The notes beneath the pieces were generated by a model. That model was not told the origin of the DNA, made no database searches, and saw only the letters and a list, made by a program, of their open reading frames with translations. From assembly GCF_000504305.1 (NCBI RefSeq), contig NZ_KI632512.1:1003150-1067149 (forward strand): DNA of 64,000 nucleotides. Reading direction: 5' to 3'. Below are positions 52,746-61,241 of this stretch, piece by piece. The stretch comes from Nitratidesulfovibrio termitidis HI1 (GTDB lineage Bacteria > Desulfobacterota > Desulfovibrionia > Desulfovibrionales > Desulfovibrionaceae). A program made the position numbers and the translations under genes. Each line of letters opens with the position of its first letter. Position 1 is the first letter of the stretch.

Positions 52746-53834
52746 TTACGAACGGCTGGCAGCTTCCATGGCCGCACCTGATGCGGGAGTGGCCGCTTCC
52801 GCCTGCCCCGCCGAATCGCCACGCCCTTCCCGTTCCAGTTGTTGCCCATGTTGCTGCATGCCCCGAGCGTAGCGTTCGGCCAGAATGGAGCACACGAACA
52901 ACTGCAACTGGTGGTAGAACATGATGGGCAGCACGATGACCCCCAGCGCCGGGTGCGCGCCGAACAGCAGCCGGGCCATGGGCACGCCGGAGGCCAGGGT
53001 CTTCTTGGACCCGCAGAACACGGCGGCGATTTCGTCCGGCTTGTCGAAGCCCAGCGCGCGGGCCACCACGGTGTTCAGCACCAGCACCACCAGCAGGAAC
53101 AGGGCCGCACCGCCGATGGTCAGGGCCAGCAGGTCCATGCCGTGGTCGCGCCACAGGCCGCCCCGCACGGAATCGCAGAACGAGTTGTACACCAGAATCA
53201 GGATGGCCACCTTGTCGAAGGTGTTCACCTTCTTCTTGTGGCGGGCGATGAAGCTGCCCAGCCAGGGGCGGGCCAACTGCCCCAGCACGAAGGGCAGGAA
53301 CAGCAGCCCGGCGATGTTGATCATGGCGTCGGTGAGCGACAGGGCCCCGCCCTGCGCACCGGCGGCCAGGGCGATGATCACCGGCGTCAGGAAGATGCCC
53401 AGCAGGCTGGACAGGGTGGCGTTGAAGATGGCCCCCGGCACGTTGCCGTGGGCGATGGCGGTCATGGCCACCGAAGAGGATATGGTGGACGGCAGCGCGC
53501 ACAGGTACAGGAACCCCAGCATCAGGTCCGCCGGGACCAGGTCGTCGAAGGCGAAGCGAAAGCCGAACCACAGCAGCGGAAACACCACGAAGGTGGTCAG
53601 CTGCACCATGGTGTGCAACTTCCAGCGGGACATGCCGTGGCGCATGCTTTCGGGCGAAATGCCCGCGCCGTGAAAGAAAAAGATCAGGAAAATACCGGCG
53701 TTGCCCAGCATGTCGGCGTGCAGCGTGCCGCCGCTGGCCCCAAGGTCGGGCAGCAGCGTGGCCAGGGCCACGGCGCCCAGCATGCCGGCCAGAAACCAGT
53801 CCTTGGCCATCCGTCGTGCGTACTTTGCAAACAT
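52746..53834 (-). CDS. SBF-like (bile acid:sodium symporter family, YfeH-like) transporter
   Basis: 362 residues from ATG 53834; upstream in-frame codons run into the divergent AraC region. About ten TM helices: LAGMLGAVALATLLPDLGA, GIFLIFFFHGAGISPESM, LTTFVVFPLLWFGFRFAF, LGFLYLCALPSTISSSVAMTAIAHGN (a family hallmark), IFNATLSSLLGIFLTPVII, and FCGSKKTLASGVPMARLLF. It is of the SBF-like branch, whose substrates are largely unknown. Divergent from an AraC regulator that probably controls it. The last 35 residues are Gln/Glu/Ala-rich. Confidence 0.88.
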   Translation of the reverse strand: MFAKYARRMAKDWFLAGMLGAVALATLLPDLGASGGTLHADMLGNAGIFLIFFFHGAGISPESMRHGMSRWKLHTMVQLTTFVVFPLLWFGFRFAFDDLVPADLMLGFLYLCALPSTISSSVAMTAIAHGNVPGAIFNATLSSLLGIFLTPVIIALAAGAQGGALSLTDAMINIAGLLFLPFVLGQLARPWLGSFIARHKKKVNTFDKVAILILVYNSFCDSVRGGLWRDHGMDLLALTIGGAALFLLVVLVLNTVVARALGFDKPDEIAAVFCGSKKTLASGVPMARLLFGAHPALGVIVLPIMFYHQLQLFVCSILAERYARGMQQHGQQLEREGRGDSAGQAEAATPASGAAMEAASRS

Positions 53835-54047
53835 GGTCGTCTCTCCATCAAGTCTGGGGGTCGGTGGGCGGCCAGTGTGCCGCCCGCACCAGACATCTAG
53901 CCACCCGCGCGCCTTCCTGCTATCGACACGGAGACAAGATATGTCGGGAATACGCCAAAGAGTGTTTTTCCACTCCCGCTCAGCCGCCCCCTGCTCTTCC
54001 GAATACGCGCGGCACCCGATGTTCCACGACTGACGAAGGACCGCCGC

Positions 54048-54842
54048 ATGACCATCCCCCGCGCCATACCCGACATCGCCGCCCTGCCCCGCCCGGTGTT
54101 CGCCCGGGCGGAATCGCTGTCCGCCGGGTCGTGGACCCATCCGCACAGCCATGACTGGGTACAGTTCAGCTATGCCGTGCACGGCGTGCTGGAGATACGC
54201 ACCCGCCACGGCAGCCACATGGCCCCGCCGCAGCGGGCCATCTGGATACCGGCAGGACTGCCGCACGAGGTGATGACCAGCGGCCCGGCAGAGCAGCGCA
54301 GCATGTACATAGATCCCGCCGCACTGGCCCCGTTGTGGGATGCCATGCCCACCCGCTGCCGGGTGGTTGAAGTGACGCCGCTGGCCCGCGAACTGGTGCT
54401 TGCCTTCACGCAACTACCCAGGAACTATGACGAGCACGGCGCGCACGGGCGGCTGGTGGGAGTGCTGTTGGACGAACTGGTGGCCCTGCCGGAGGCCGGG
54501 CTGTCGCTGCCTCTGCCTGCAGATGCCCGGCTGGCCGCCCTGTGCGAGGCCATGCTGGACGCCCCCGGCGAGGACCATTCCCTGCCGCGCCTGGCCGCAC
54601 GGGCAGGCATGAGCGACCGGACCCTGACCCGGCTGTTCCGGGCCGAGACAGGCCTTTCACTGCGCGAATGGCGCCAGCGGGCCCGCATGCTGGCCGCCCT
54701 GCCGGAACTGGAACGGGGACGCGGGGTCACTGCCGTGGCGCTGGAGATGGGCTACGATTCCACCTCTGCGTTCATCGCCGCCTTCCGCCAGTTGATGGGC
54801 CGCACGCCGGGGGAATTCTTCAGCCACACGGCGCGGGAATAG
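54048..54842 (+). CDS. AraC-family regulator, divergent from the SBF-like transporter
   Basis: 264 residues. N-terminal cupin (TWTHPHSH motif region SWTHPHSHDWVQFSYAVHGVLEI, PPQRAIWIPAGLPHEV) and C-terminal AraC HTH (LPRLAARAGMSDRTLTRLFRAETGLSLREWRQRARMLAALPELERG, VALEMGYDSTSAFIAAFRQLMGRTPGEFF). The two HTHs bind promoter half-sites, the cupin binds a small effector. It shares a 213-base divergent intergenic region with the transporter, the likely operator region; I could not point to specific sites. Confidence 0.9.
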   Translation: MTIPRAIPDIAALPRPVFARAESLSAGSWTHPHSHDWVQFSYAVHGVLEIRTRHGSHMAPPQRAIWIPAGLPHEVMTSGPAEQRSMYIDPAALAPLWDAMPTRCRVVEVTPLARELVLAFTQLPRNYDEHGAHGRLVGVLLDELVALPEAGLSLPLPADARLAALCEAMLDAPGEDHSLPRLAARAGMSDRTLTRLFRAETGLSLREWRQRARMLAALPELERGRGVTAVALEMGYDSTSAFIAAFRQLMGRTPGEFFSHTARE

Positions 54843-54960
54843 CCGCGCGACCTCATTCGCGCACCGCCACTAGCCACCCCGATCGCCCCAGTCATCCAAG
54901 GTCCCCCACGTTCGCTTCGCCAGCGTCACAGTTTTGCCCCTCTGCCCGACAACGTAAAAA

Positions 54961-54986
54961 CGCCGGGAAGGTTGCCCTTCCCGGCG
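54961..54986. terminator. Intrinsic terminator after the AraC gene
   Basis: A perfect 11-bp stem CGCCGGGAAGG (54961-54971) / CCTTCCCGGCG (54976-54986), loop TTGC; an AAAAA run before it makes it also usable for minus-strand transcripts. Confidence 0.82.
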
Positions 54987-55049
54987 TCGATCATTCAGTG
55001 GTGCCTATGCGGCTTTGTCTTCAGGGGCTGTTTCTAAAGCAGGATTTTC

Positions 55050-55285
55050 GTTCGTTGGCGAGGAAAACTAGCCTGCCATGAGGGAGTGCGGCAGCCGTTA
55101 GGCGAACTTGTGAGCCTTACGGATGGCGTCCGCAACGCGCTCCTATCGTATTCGACCGAGCCTTAGCCGTTAGGCGAGCGCGTTGCGCGAGTCTTACGGA
55201 TAAGGACAGCAAAGCCATGGCAGGCGACGTTTGACCTCGTTGCGCACGATGTCCGTAGGGCTCGCAAGCTCGCCCAACGGCCACG
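55050..55285. repeat. Structured intergenic repeat, copy D (two direct hairpins plus an inverted one)
   Basis: Outer stem GCCTGCCATG (55071-55080) / CATGGCAGGC (55216-55225), perfect 10 bp. Hairpin 1: CCGTTAGGC (55095-55103) / GCCTTACGG (55114-55122). Hairpin 2: CCGTTAGGC (55167-55175) / GTCTTACGG (55191-55199). A third, opposite-strand hairpin (CCGTAGGGC 55253-55261 / GCCCAACGG 55272-55280) follows. Each has the central mismatch. It lies between converging AraC and glpK genes. I see no gene in 54843-55341. Confidence 0.8.
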
Positions 55286-55341
55286 CTTCGCGCCCTTCGG
55301 GTCGGAAGCCAACGGGCGAAAAGACAATTTGGAAACGGTCC

Positions 55342-56835
55342 CTATTCCTGCGCCCAGGCCTTGGCCCGCTCCACCGCCCGCTGCCAGTCGTGCACCAGCT
55401 TTTCGCGGGTTTCGGCGGACATGTTGGGTTCGAAGCGGCGGTCGAGCTGCCACATGGCCTCGATTTCCTCTTCGCTCTTCCAGAAGCCCACGGCCAGACC
55501 GGCCAGATAGGCCGCGCCCAGCGCCGTGGTTTCCGTCACCTTGGGGCGTTCCACCGGCACGCCCAGCACGTCGGCCTGGAACTGCATCAGCAGGTTGTTG
55601 CGGGTTGCGCCGCCGTCGGCCCGCAGGGCCGCCAGCTTGATGCCCGCGTCCTTCTGCATGCAATCCATGATATCCAGGGTTTGCAGGGCGATGGATTCCA
55701 GCGCGGCGCGGGCGATGTGGGCCTTGGTGGCGCCACGGGTAATGCCCACCATGGCGCCGCGCGCGTACTGGTCCCAATGGGGCGCGCCAAGGCCCGCGAA
55801 GGCGGGCACCAGGTACACGCCGCCGTTGTCCGGCACGCTCAGGGCCAACTGTTCCACTTCGGGCGCGGCCTTGATGATGCCAAGGCCATCGCGCAGCCAC
55901 TGCACCACCGCACCGGCGATGAACACGCTGCCTTCCAGGGCGAAATAACGCCCCGAAGGGGTGGCCCAGGCCATGGTGGTCAGCAGGTTGTTCTTGCTGG
56001 CGTGCACTTCCTTGCCGGTGTTCATGAGCATGAAGCAGCCGGTGCCGTAGGTGTTCTTGGCCATGCCGGGCTTCAGGCAGGCGTTGCCGTAGGTGGCGGC
56101 CTGCTGGTCGCCCGCGTTACCGGCAATGGGAATGGCCTTGCCCAGGAATTCCGGATGGATGTCGCCCACCACTTCGGACGAGCGAGTCACCGTGGGCAGC
56201 ATGGAGCGCGGCACGCCCAGAATGCCCAGCAGTTCGTCGTCCCACTGGCCGGTGTTGATGTTGAACATCAGGGTACGGCTGGCGTTGGATTCGTCGGTGG
56301 CGTGCACCTTGCCCTTGGTCAGGTTCCAGATGAGCCAGGTGTCGATGGTGCCGAACAGCAGTTCGCCCTTTTCGGCCTTGGCGCGGGCGCCGGGCACGTT
56401 TTCAAGGATCCAGCGCACCTTGGTGCCGGAGAAGTAGGCGTCAAGCACAAGGCCGGTCTTCTGGCGAAAGGTGTCGGCCAGGTCACGCGCCTTCAGTTCG
56501 TCGCAGAAGCCCGCCGTGCGGCGGTCCTGCCACACGATGGCGTTGTACACCGGCGCGCCGCTGGCCTTGTCCCAGACCACCGTGGTTTCGCGCTGGTTGG
56601 TGATGCCCGCGGCGACCACCTGCGAGGCGTCAATGCCCGCCTGCTTCAGGCAGTCACGCATGACCCACGATTCGGTGTCGAATATCTCGTTGGCGTTGTG
56701 CTCCACCCAGCCCGGCTGCGGGTAGATCTGGGTGAATTCCTTCTGCGAAATCTGGATGATGTCGCCTTCGCGCGAGAAAAGGATGGCGCGAGAGCTGGTG
56801 GTGCCCTGGTCAAGTGCGAGAACGTACTTGGTCAT
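55342..56835 (-). CDS. glpK: Glycerol kinase
   Basis: 497 residues, full length. [19 protein letters not shown] (phosphate 1 motif), [94 protein letters not shown] (in parts) and [18 protein letters not shown] are FGGY glycerol kinase signatures. It phosphorylates glycerol to glycerol 3-phosphate. It lies 159 bases downstream of glpF in the same strand block. Confidence 0.97.
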   Translation of the reverse strand: MTKYVLALDQGTTSSRAILFSREGDIIQISQKEFTQIYPQPGWVEHNANEIFDTESWVMRDCLKQAGIDASQVVAAGITNQRETTVVWDKASGAPVYNAIVWQDRRTAGFCDELKARDLADTFRQKTGLVLDAYFSGTKVRWILENVPGARAKAEKGELLFGTIDTWLIWNLTKGKVHATDESNASRTLMFNINTGQWDDELLGILGVPRSMLPTVTRSSEVVGDIHPEFLGKAIPIAGNAGDQQAATYGNACLKPGMAKNTYGTGCFMLMNTGKEVHASKNNLLTTMAWATPSGRYFALEGSVFIAGAVVQWLRDGLGIIKAAPEVEQLALSVPDNGGVYLVPAFAGLGAPHWDQYARGAMVGITRGATKAHIARAALESIALQTLDIMDCMQKDAGIKLAALRADGGATRNNLLMQFQADVLGVPVERPKVTETTALGAAYLAGLAVGFWKSEEEIEAMWQLDRRFEPNMSAETREKLVHDWQRAVERAKAWAQE

Positions 56836-56994
56836 GTCGTGCTACTCCCTGGGTTGGGGTATTGCGGCACGGGCGGCGGGGTTGCGTCCCGGCCGCCCGT
56901 CGGGAACACTTGCAACGAATGCAAACCGTGATTTCCTGTCCACATGCATGGCTATTGCCCTGGCATGCGCAAAAAAGGACGGTTTACACCACCA

Positions 56995-57753
56995 CTAGGC
57001 GGACTGGGCCTTGTGCACGGCGCCCGTGGTCCAATCGTAGATGAACGCGCCGAGCGGGCCGCCGATCAGCGGGCCGACGATGGGCACCAGCACGATGCCG
57101 GGCTCCATCAGGTTGGGCTGGGTAAAGCCCGCCACCAGGGCGAAGAAGCGCGGACCGAAGTCGCGCGCGGGGTTGATGGCGTACCCGTGCATGGCGCCAA
57201 GGCTCATGCCGATGGCCACCACCAGCAGCGCCACCAGGATGCCGCCGATCCAGCCGATGTTGTTCTTTCCCGCGAAGTCGCCGATGGCGAGAATGCCGAA
57301 CAGCAGCACCGCCGTGCCGATGATCTGGTCGATGAAGCCGGGCAGGTAGGACGTGGTGATGGCCGGGAAGGTGCAGAAGATGCCTGCGGTGCTGGCCAGT
57401 TGCGGGTCGGCGCCGATCCACTTGGCGTGGAAGTCGGCGAACACGATGGCCGCGCCGACAAAGCCGCCCGCCACCTGCGCGATGGAATACGGCAGCACCT
57501 TTTTCCAGGGGAAGCGACCCGTGGCCGCCAGCCCCAGGGTGACGGCGGGGTTGATGTGCGCGCCCGAGGGCAGGCCGGCCATGATGCCCAGCAGCACGGC
57601 AAGACCCCAGCCGAAGGTGATGTTGTCCCAGGTGATGTTCAGGCTCTTGCCGAAAAGCACGGTCATGGCCACGTTGCCGGCGCCGAAGATGATAAGGACC
57701 ATGGTGCCCATGAATTCGGACACCATTTCCCGTCCCAGCGAAAGTTCCTTCAT
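56995..57753 (-). CDS. glpF: Glycerol uptake facilitator (aquaglyceroporin)
   Basis: 252 residues from ATG 57753 (AGGAGG upstream). MIP-family channel with both NPA boxes: SGAHINPAVTLGLA (about residue 68) and MHGYAINPARDFGPR (about 202; GYAINPARDFGPR with Asp in the second box is the glycerol-facilitator mark). Six TM helices. It lets glycerol diffuse in before GlpK traps it as glycerol 3-phosphate. Confidence 0.96.
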   Translation of the reverse strand: MKELSLGREMVSEFMGTMVLIIFGAGNVAMTVLFGKSLNITWDNITFGWGLAVLLGIMAGLPSGAHINPAVTLGLAATGRFPWKKVLPYSIAQVAGGFVGAAIVFADFHAKWIGADPQLASTAGIFCTFPAITTSYLPGFIDQIIGTAVLLFGILAIGDFAGKNNIGWIGGILVALLVVAIGMSLGAMHGYAINPARDFGPRFFALVAGFTQPNLMEPGIVLVPIVGPLIGGPLGAFIYDWTTGAVHKAQSA

Positions 57754-58128
57754 AGAATCCTCCTGATGGTACACCCTCTCTTGGATACGCGGAGTACCCT
57801 GCGTTCTCCGCGCGATGGTCGGCACCCTTGCGGGTGCCCATCCCGCCACGTCCATCCGTAACGCCGGATGTCGGGCGGGTCAGGCGGCCTGGGAGTTGCG
57901 TCCCTCCTTGCGACACGCCGGGTCTGCACCAACCCGGTGAATCCGTTGACGGTTCAAATCTCGCCTGCGCGGCGGGCCGGGCCGCCTCGTGCCATGTTCC
58001 GGGCAACCGCCCGGAAGTTCTGCCAGGCATGGCACGGTGACTGTCCCGTGGCGACCCTTGCGCCGCGCGCATCTTCCGTATCGCGGGGCGGGCAGGGACC
58101 ACGCCCTCCCCACCCCGCGTGGCAAACC
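57754..58128. other. Gap between glpF and glpD
   Basis: 375 bases on the minus-strand path from glpD to glpF. A hairpin CGCGGAG / CTCCGCG at about 57788-57812 lies just upstream of glpF. A SorC-regulated promoter for glpFK could sit here but I found no convincing -10/-35 pair, and no gene. Confidence 0.35.
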
Positions 58129-59757
58129 TTAATCCCTGGGCGCGCGCCACCCCGAAAGATACGTTTCGAGGTATTGCAGTTCCGCGTCGGTCCGGGCTGC
58201 ATCCCAGCCGAGTTCGGCGGCCATGACCCGGGCAACGCCCGGCGCGGCCTGAAGCGTGTGCTCCACATCCAGCAGCCCCATGGGCAGGCGGCGCACCAGC
58301 ACGTCCACAAGCTTCATGGCCAGTTCGTTGCGCACGATGAAGGCAACTTCGGCCATGATGTGCGGGTGGTCGGGGTGCACCCGGTCGCCCAGGTTCTCGT
58401 CGCGGGCGATGGCCAGCACCTGGCCTGTTTCGTCGCCATAGGTGCCGTGCAGCGCCTTGGCCAGTTCCGCCGACACGCCGTATTCGCGCGCGATTTCGGT
58501 GTGGCCGCCGGGGATGAACCCGCGCGCGCCCACGACCTTCAGGTGGCGGGTCACGCAGGGGCGCGTCAGGTTCAGGCCGAAGGCCACGTCGGCGCGGTCC
58601 ACGGTATCCTGGGCCATCATGCGGTAGCTGGTCCACTTGCCGCCCGCGATGGTCAGCAGCCCGGCGGGCGAGACATCGATGACGTGGGTGCGGGCCAGTT
58701 CCTGGGTGCTGCCCTTGCCAGGCGCGAACACCAGCGGCCGCAGCCCGCTCCACACCGCGCGCACGTCGCCCCGCGTGACGGGCCGCGACAGGTACTTGCT
58801 GGCGTAGCGCAGCAGGTAGTCGATGTCGGCCACGTCGGGCACGGGATCGTGCTCGGGGTTGGCGTGCTCGTCCGTGGTGCCGAAGACCACATGGTTCTGC
58901 CACGGTATCATGAACAGCACGCGGCCGTCTTCGGTTTTGGGAATCATCAGCGACAGGTCCGGCGGGGTGAAGCCCGCCTCGAGCACGATGTGGATGCCCG
59001 AGCTGACCTTGAGGATTTCATCCGCGCCGGGGTCGTCCATGCGGCGCACGGTGTCGGCCAGGGGACCGGTGGCGTTGATGATGCCCCTGGCGCGCAGGGT
59101 CCACGTTTCGCCGGTAAGCATGTCGCGCAGTTCCGCACCGCGCAGCCGCCCGCCTTCCTTGATCAGGTGGGTGACTTCCACGTGGTTGCAGCAGGTGGCC
59201 CCGTGGGCGTTGGCGGTGCGCGCCAGGGCCACTGCCATGCGCGCGTCGTTGAACTGGCCGTCCCAGTAGGTGACGGCGGCCTTGTAGTCGCCCATGCGCA
59301 GGGTGGGGAACATGCGTTCCGCCGCCCGCTTGCTTACGAACTTGCTGTGCCCAAGGCCAAGACGCCCGGCCAGCAGGTCGTACAGGGTAAGCCCCGCAAA
59401 CATGTAGCCCGCGTCCTTCCAACTGGGCACGGGCGTCAGCAGGCGCACCGCGTGGGCCAGATGGGGGGCGTTGGCCAGCAGAAAGCCGCGTTCGCGCAGT
59501 CCTTCACGCACCAGGCCGAACTGTTCGCGGTCGCACTGCAGCACCGCCTTTTCCAGGTAGCGCACCCCGCCGTGCACCAGTTTGGTGCTGCGGCTGCTGG
59601 TGCCCTGCGCGAAGTCGGCCCGATCGACCAGCGCGACGTCCAGCCCGCGCGTTGCCGCATCCACGGCCACGCCGCAACCGGTAGCCCCGCCGCCGATCAC
59701 CAGAAGATCGAATTCGCGACCGGACTTCAGTCGTTCCAGCAACCCTGACCTGTTCAT
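58129..59757 (-). CDS. glpD: Glycerol-3-phosphate dehydrogenase (FAD, GlpD type)
   Basis: 542 residues, GGAGGAG before ATG. FAD-binding start FDLLVIGGGATGCGVAVDAATRGLDVALV, then QGTSSRSTKLVHGGVRYLE, ARGIINATGPLADTVRRMD, PWQNHVVFGTTDE and DVSPAGLLTIAGGKWTSYRMMAQD. It oxidises glycerol 3-phosphate to dihydroxyacetone phosphate at the membrane, passing electrons to quinone. Its start overlaps the SorC regulator stop by 4 bases. No Cys-rich GlpC partner is in the window, supporting the GlpD rather than GlpABC form. Confidence 0.94.
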   Translation of the reverse strand: MNRSGLLERLKSGREFDLLVIGGGATGCGVAVDAATRGLDVALVDRADFAQGTSSRSTKLVHGGVRYLEKAVLQCDREQFGLVREGLRERGFLLANAPHLAHAVRLLTPVPSWKDAGYMFAGLTLYDLLAGRLGLGHSKFVSKRAAERMFPTLRMGDYKAAVTYWDGQFNDARMAVALARTANAHGATCCNHVEVTHLIKEGGRLRGAELRDMLTGETWTLRARGIINATGPLADTVRRMDDPGADEILKVSSGIHIVLEAGFTPPDLSLMIPKTEDGRVLFMIPWQNHVVFGTTDEHANPEHDPVPDVADIDYLLRYASKYLSRPVTRGDVRAVWSGLRPLVFAPGKGSTQELARTHVIDVSPAGLLTIAGGKWTSYRMMAQDTVDRADVAFGLNLTRPCVTRHLKVVGARGFIPGGHTEIAREYGVSAELAKALHGTYGDETGQVLAIARDENLGDRVHPDHPHIMAEVAFIVRNELAMKLVDVLVRRLPMGLLDVEHTLQAAPGVARVMAAELGWDAARTDAELQYLETYLSGWRAPRD

Positions 59758-60716
59758 GCATCTCCTCCGTGTTCCCGATCGAGCAGGCGCAACGCGGTGC
59801 TTTCGTCCGTGACCAGCACATTGACGAAGCCGCCGGTAAGCGCCGCCCTTATGATCGCAGTCTTGTTCTCGCCGCCCGCGGCGGCGATGGTCATTGGTAT
59901 GGAGCGCACCTCGTCGAGGCTGGGCCCCATGAAACAGGCGTTCATGGGGTGTTCGACGGGCACGCCGGAAGCGTCGACGAAGGTGCCGAACACCTCGCCG
60001 ACGGCCGTGGTGCGCTGCAACGAGCGCACGTCATCCTGGGTTATGGCGCCGAGCACCGCGTTGGTGGCGTCGGGGGCAAGCTGGCCTATGCCGATAAGCG
60101 CCACGTCCACCCGCACCGCCCGCGCGTACACGGAACGGAACAGCTCCTGCGACTTCAGCAGGCGGCACGATTCCGGGCTGGGGGCAAACATGGGCGCGGC
60201 AATGTAGTAGGTCTGCGAGGCGGACAGGCGCCGCGCGAAAGTGGCGACTATTTCGTAGGGATTGATCACCACGCTGTAGGGCAGGCCGCCATACAGCGAA
60301 ACCACCGTAAGACCCTGGGCGGGCTTGCGCGGAACGGCGGTGGCGGCGGCGGCAACGGTGGTGCCCCAGCCAAGGCCCAGCGACGAACCATCGCGCAACA
60401 CCCCGGAAAGGTACTGGGCGGCGGCGTGGCCAAGATTGCGATTGAGCGATTTCTGCGAAGGCGGGGTGGGTATGACCACGGCGCGGCGCAGGCCGAAGGC
60501 GGCCTCCATGCTGCGCTCGAGCTCGTAGCAGACGGCCCGGTCTGCGTTGACCAGAATCTGCACGTAGCCTTCGTCGCGGCAGACCTGGAGCAGCCTGTTG
60601 ACGCGCACCCGGCTGATGCCCAGCCAGTCGGCCACGTCGGACTGGGTCATGCCCTCGACGTAATAGGCCCAGGCTATGCGGCTGAGCAGCGCGCGCTCCA
60701 TGGGGTCGTGCATCAT
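59754..60716 (-). CDS. SorC-family transcriptional regulator of the glycerol operon
   Basis: 320 residues from ATG 60716 (AGGAGA upstream). N-terminal HTH (ERALLSRIAWAYYVEGMTQSDVADWLGISRVRVNRLLQVCRDEGYVQI) and a C-terminal sugar-phosphate-binding domain: LGLGWGTTVAAAATAVP, SLYGGLPYSVVINPYEIVATFARRL, DVALIGIGQLAPDATNAV, and AAGGENKTAIIRAALTGGFVNVLVTDESTAL. SorC proteins sense phosphorylated sugars; here glycerol 3-phosphate is a reasonable effector by context. It overlaps glpD by 4 bases and probably leads the operon. Confidence 0.9.
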   Translation of the reverse strand: MMHDPMERALLSRIAWAYYVEGMTQSDVADWLGISRVRVNRLLQVCRDEGYVQILVNADRAVCYELERSMEAAFGLRRAVVIPTPPSQKSLNRNLGHAAAQYLSGVLRDGSSLGLGWGTTVAAAATAVPRKPAQGLTVVSLYGGLPYSVVINPYEIVATFARRLSASQTYYIAAPMFAPSPESCRLLKSQELFRSVYARAVRVDVALIGIGQLAPDATNAVLGAITQDDVRSLQRTTAVGEVFGTFVDASGVPVEHPMNACFMGPSLDEVRSIPMTIAAAGGENKTAIIRAALTGGFVNVLVTDESTALRLLDREHGGDA

Positions 60717-60837
60717 CTGCGTCTCCTGCCGCGCACGGCGGCGGAAGGTGGTACCGCAGACCCTGCGCGCGTTCCCTGTTGCTGGTCCGGAAGCGGTGCG
60801 AAACACCGGCTTTCGTCATGGCGCGCGGCCTGCCCGG

Positions 60838-60912
60838 CACTTTTGTTCACAGAGCGTACATATGTCACTTTTCTGCGTCATGGCAACAAAAAACTTGGAA
60901 TGGCGCACAATA
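60838..60912. promoter_or_regulatory. Possible SorC operator/promoter region of the glp operon
   Basis: Direct repeats: GTCATGGC twice (about 60815 and 60878) and CACTTTT at about 60839 and 60867, next to an A/T-rich stretch. This is the leader upstream of sorC; the repeats are candidate regulator sites. No clear -10/-35 was identified. Confidence 0.3.
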
Positions 60913-61034
60913 TTTTTTTGACATAAAAAGCAAACACTCATGCTTCTAGAAAGTTATGACGCGCAATTCGCTAGTTTCCCGCAAGAGCATTCACTCCTGA
61001 TTTTGAATGCACCCACAGCGTTGGCGCACGGCCC

Positions 61035-61066
61035 ACAAAAAACCGGCGGCTCCTGGGAGCCGCCGG
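61035..61066 (-). terminator. Terminator of the DUF362 gene
   Basis: Minus strand CCGGCGGCTC / GAGCCGCCGG stem (61043-61066) followed by TTTTTTG. An extra 11-bp perfect hairpin CAGGGGCCGCC (61081-61091) / GGCGGCCCCTG (61096-61106) precedes it. The rest of 60913-61241 holds nothing I can name. Confidence 0.8.
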
Positions 61067-61241
61067 GGCTGGAAAATGCGCAGGGGCCGCCCTGTGGCGG
61101 CCCCTGCCAGGTGAACCGGAGCGCACGGCTCAGGTCGACAGCGGTACAGACGGTCAACCGCCTGCGTTCCGTTGCGCATCACCGCGCGACGGTACGGTCT
61201 GGCGTCATGTGCATGGGCACGGGGGTGATACCCGAACCACG

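Noticed and set aside
51323..53571. Large fused AraC-transporter frame on the minus strand (to 53571)
   Set aside because: The 5' part runs out of frame through the SBF-like transporter; only the section from ATG 52653 has AraC features.
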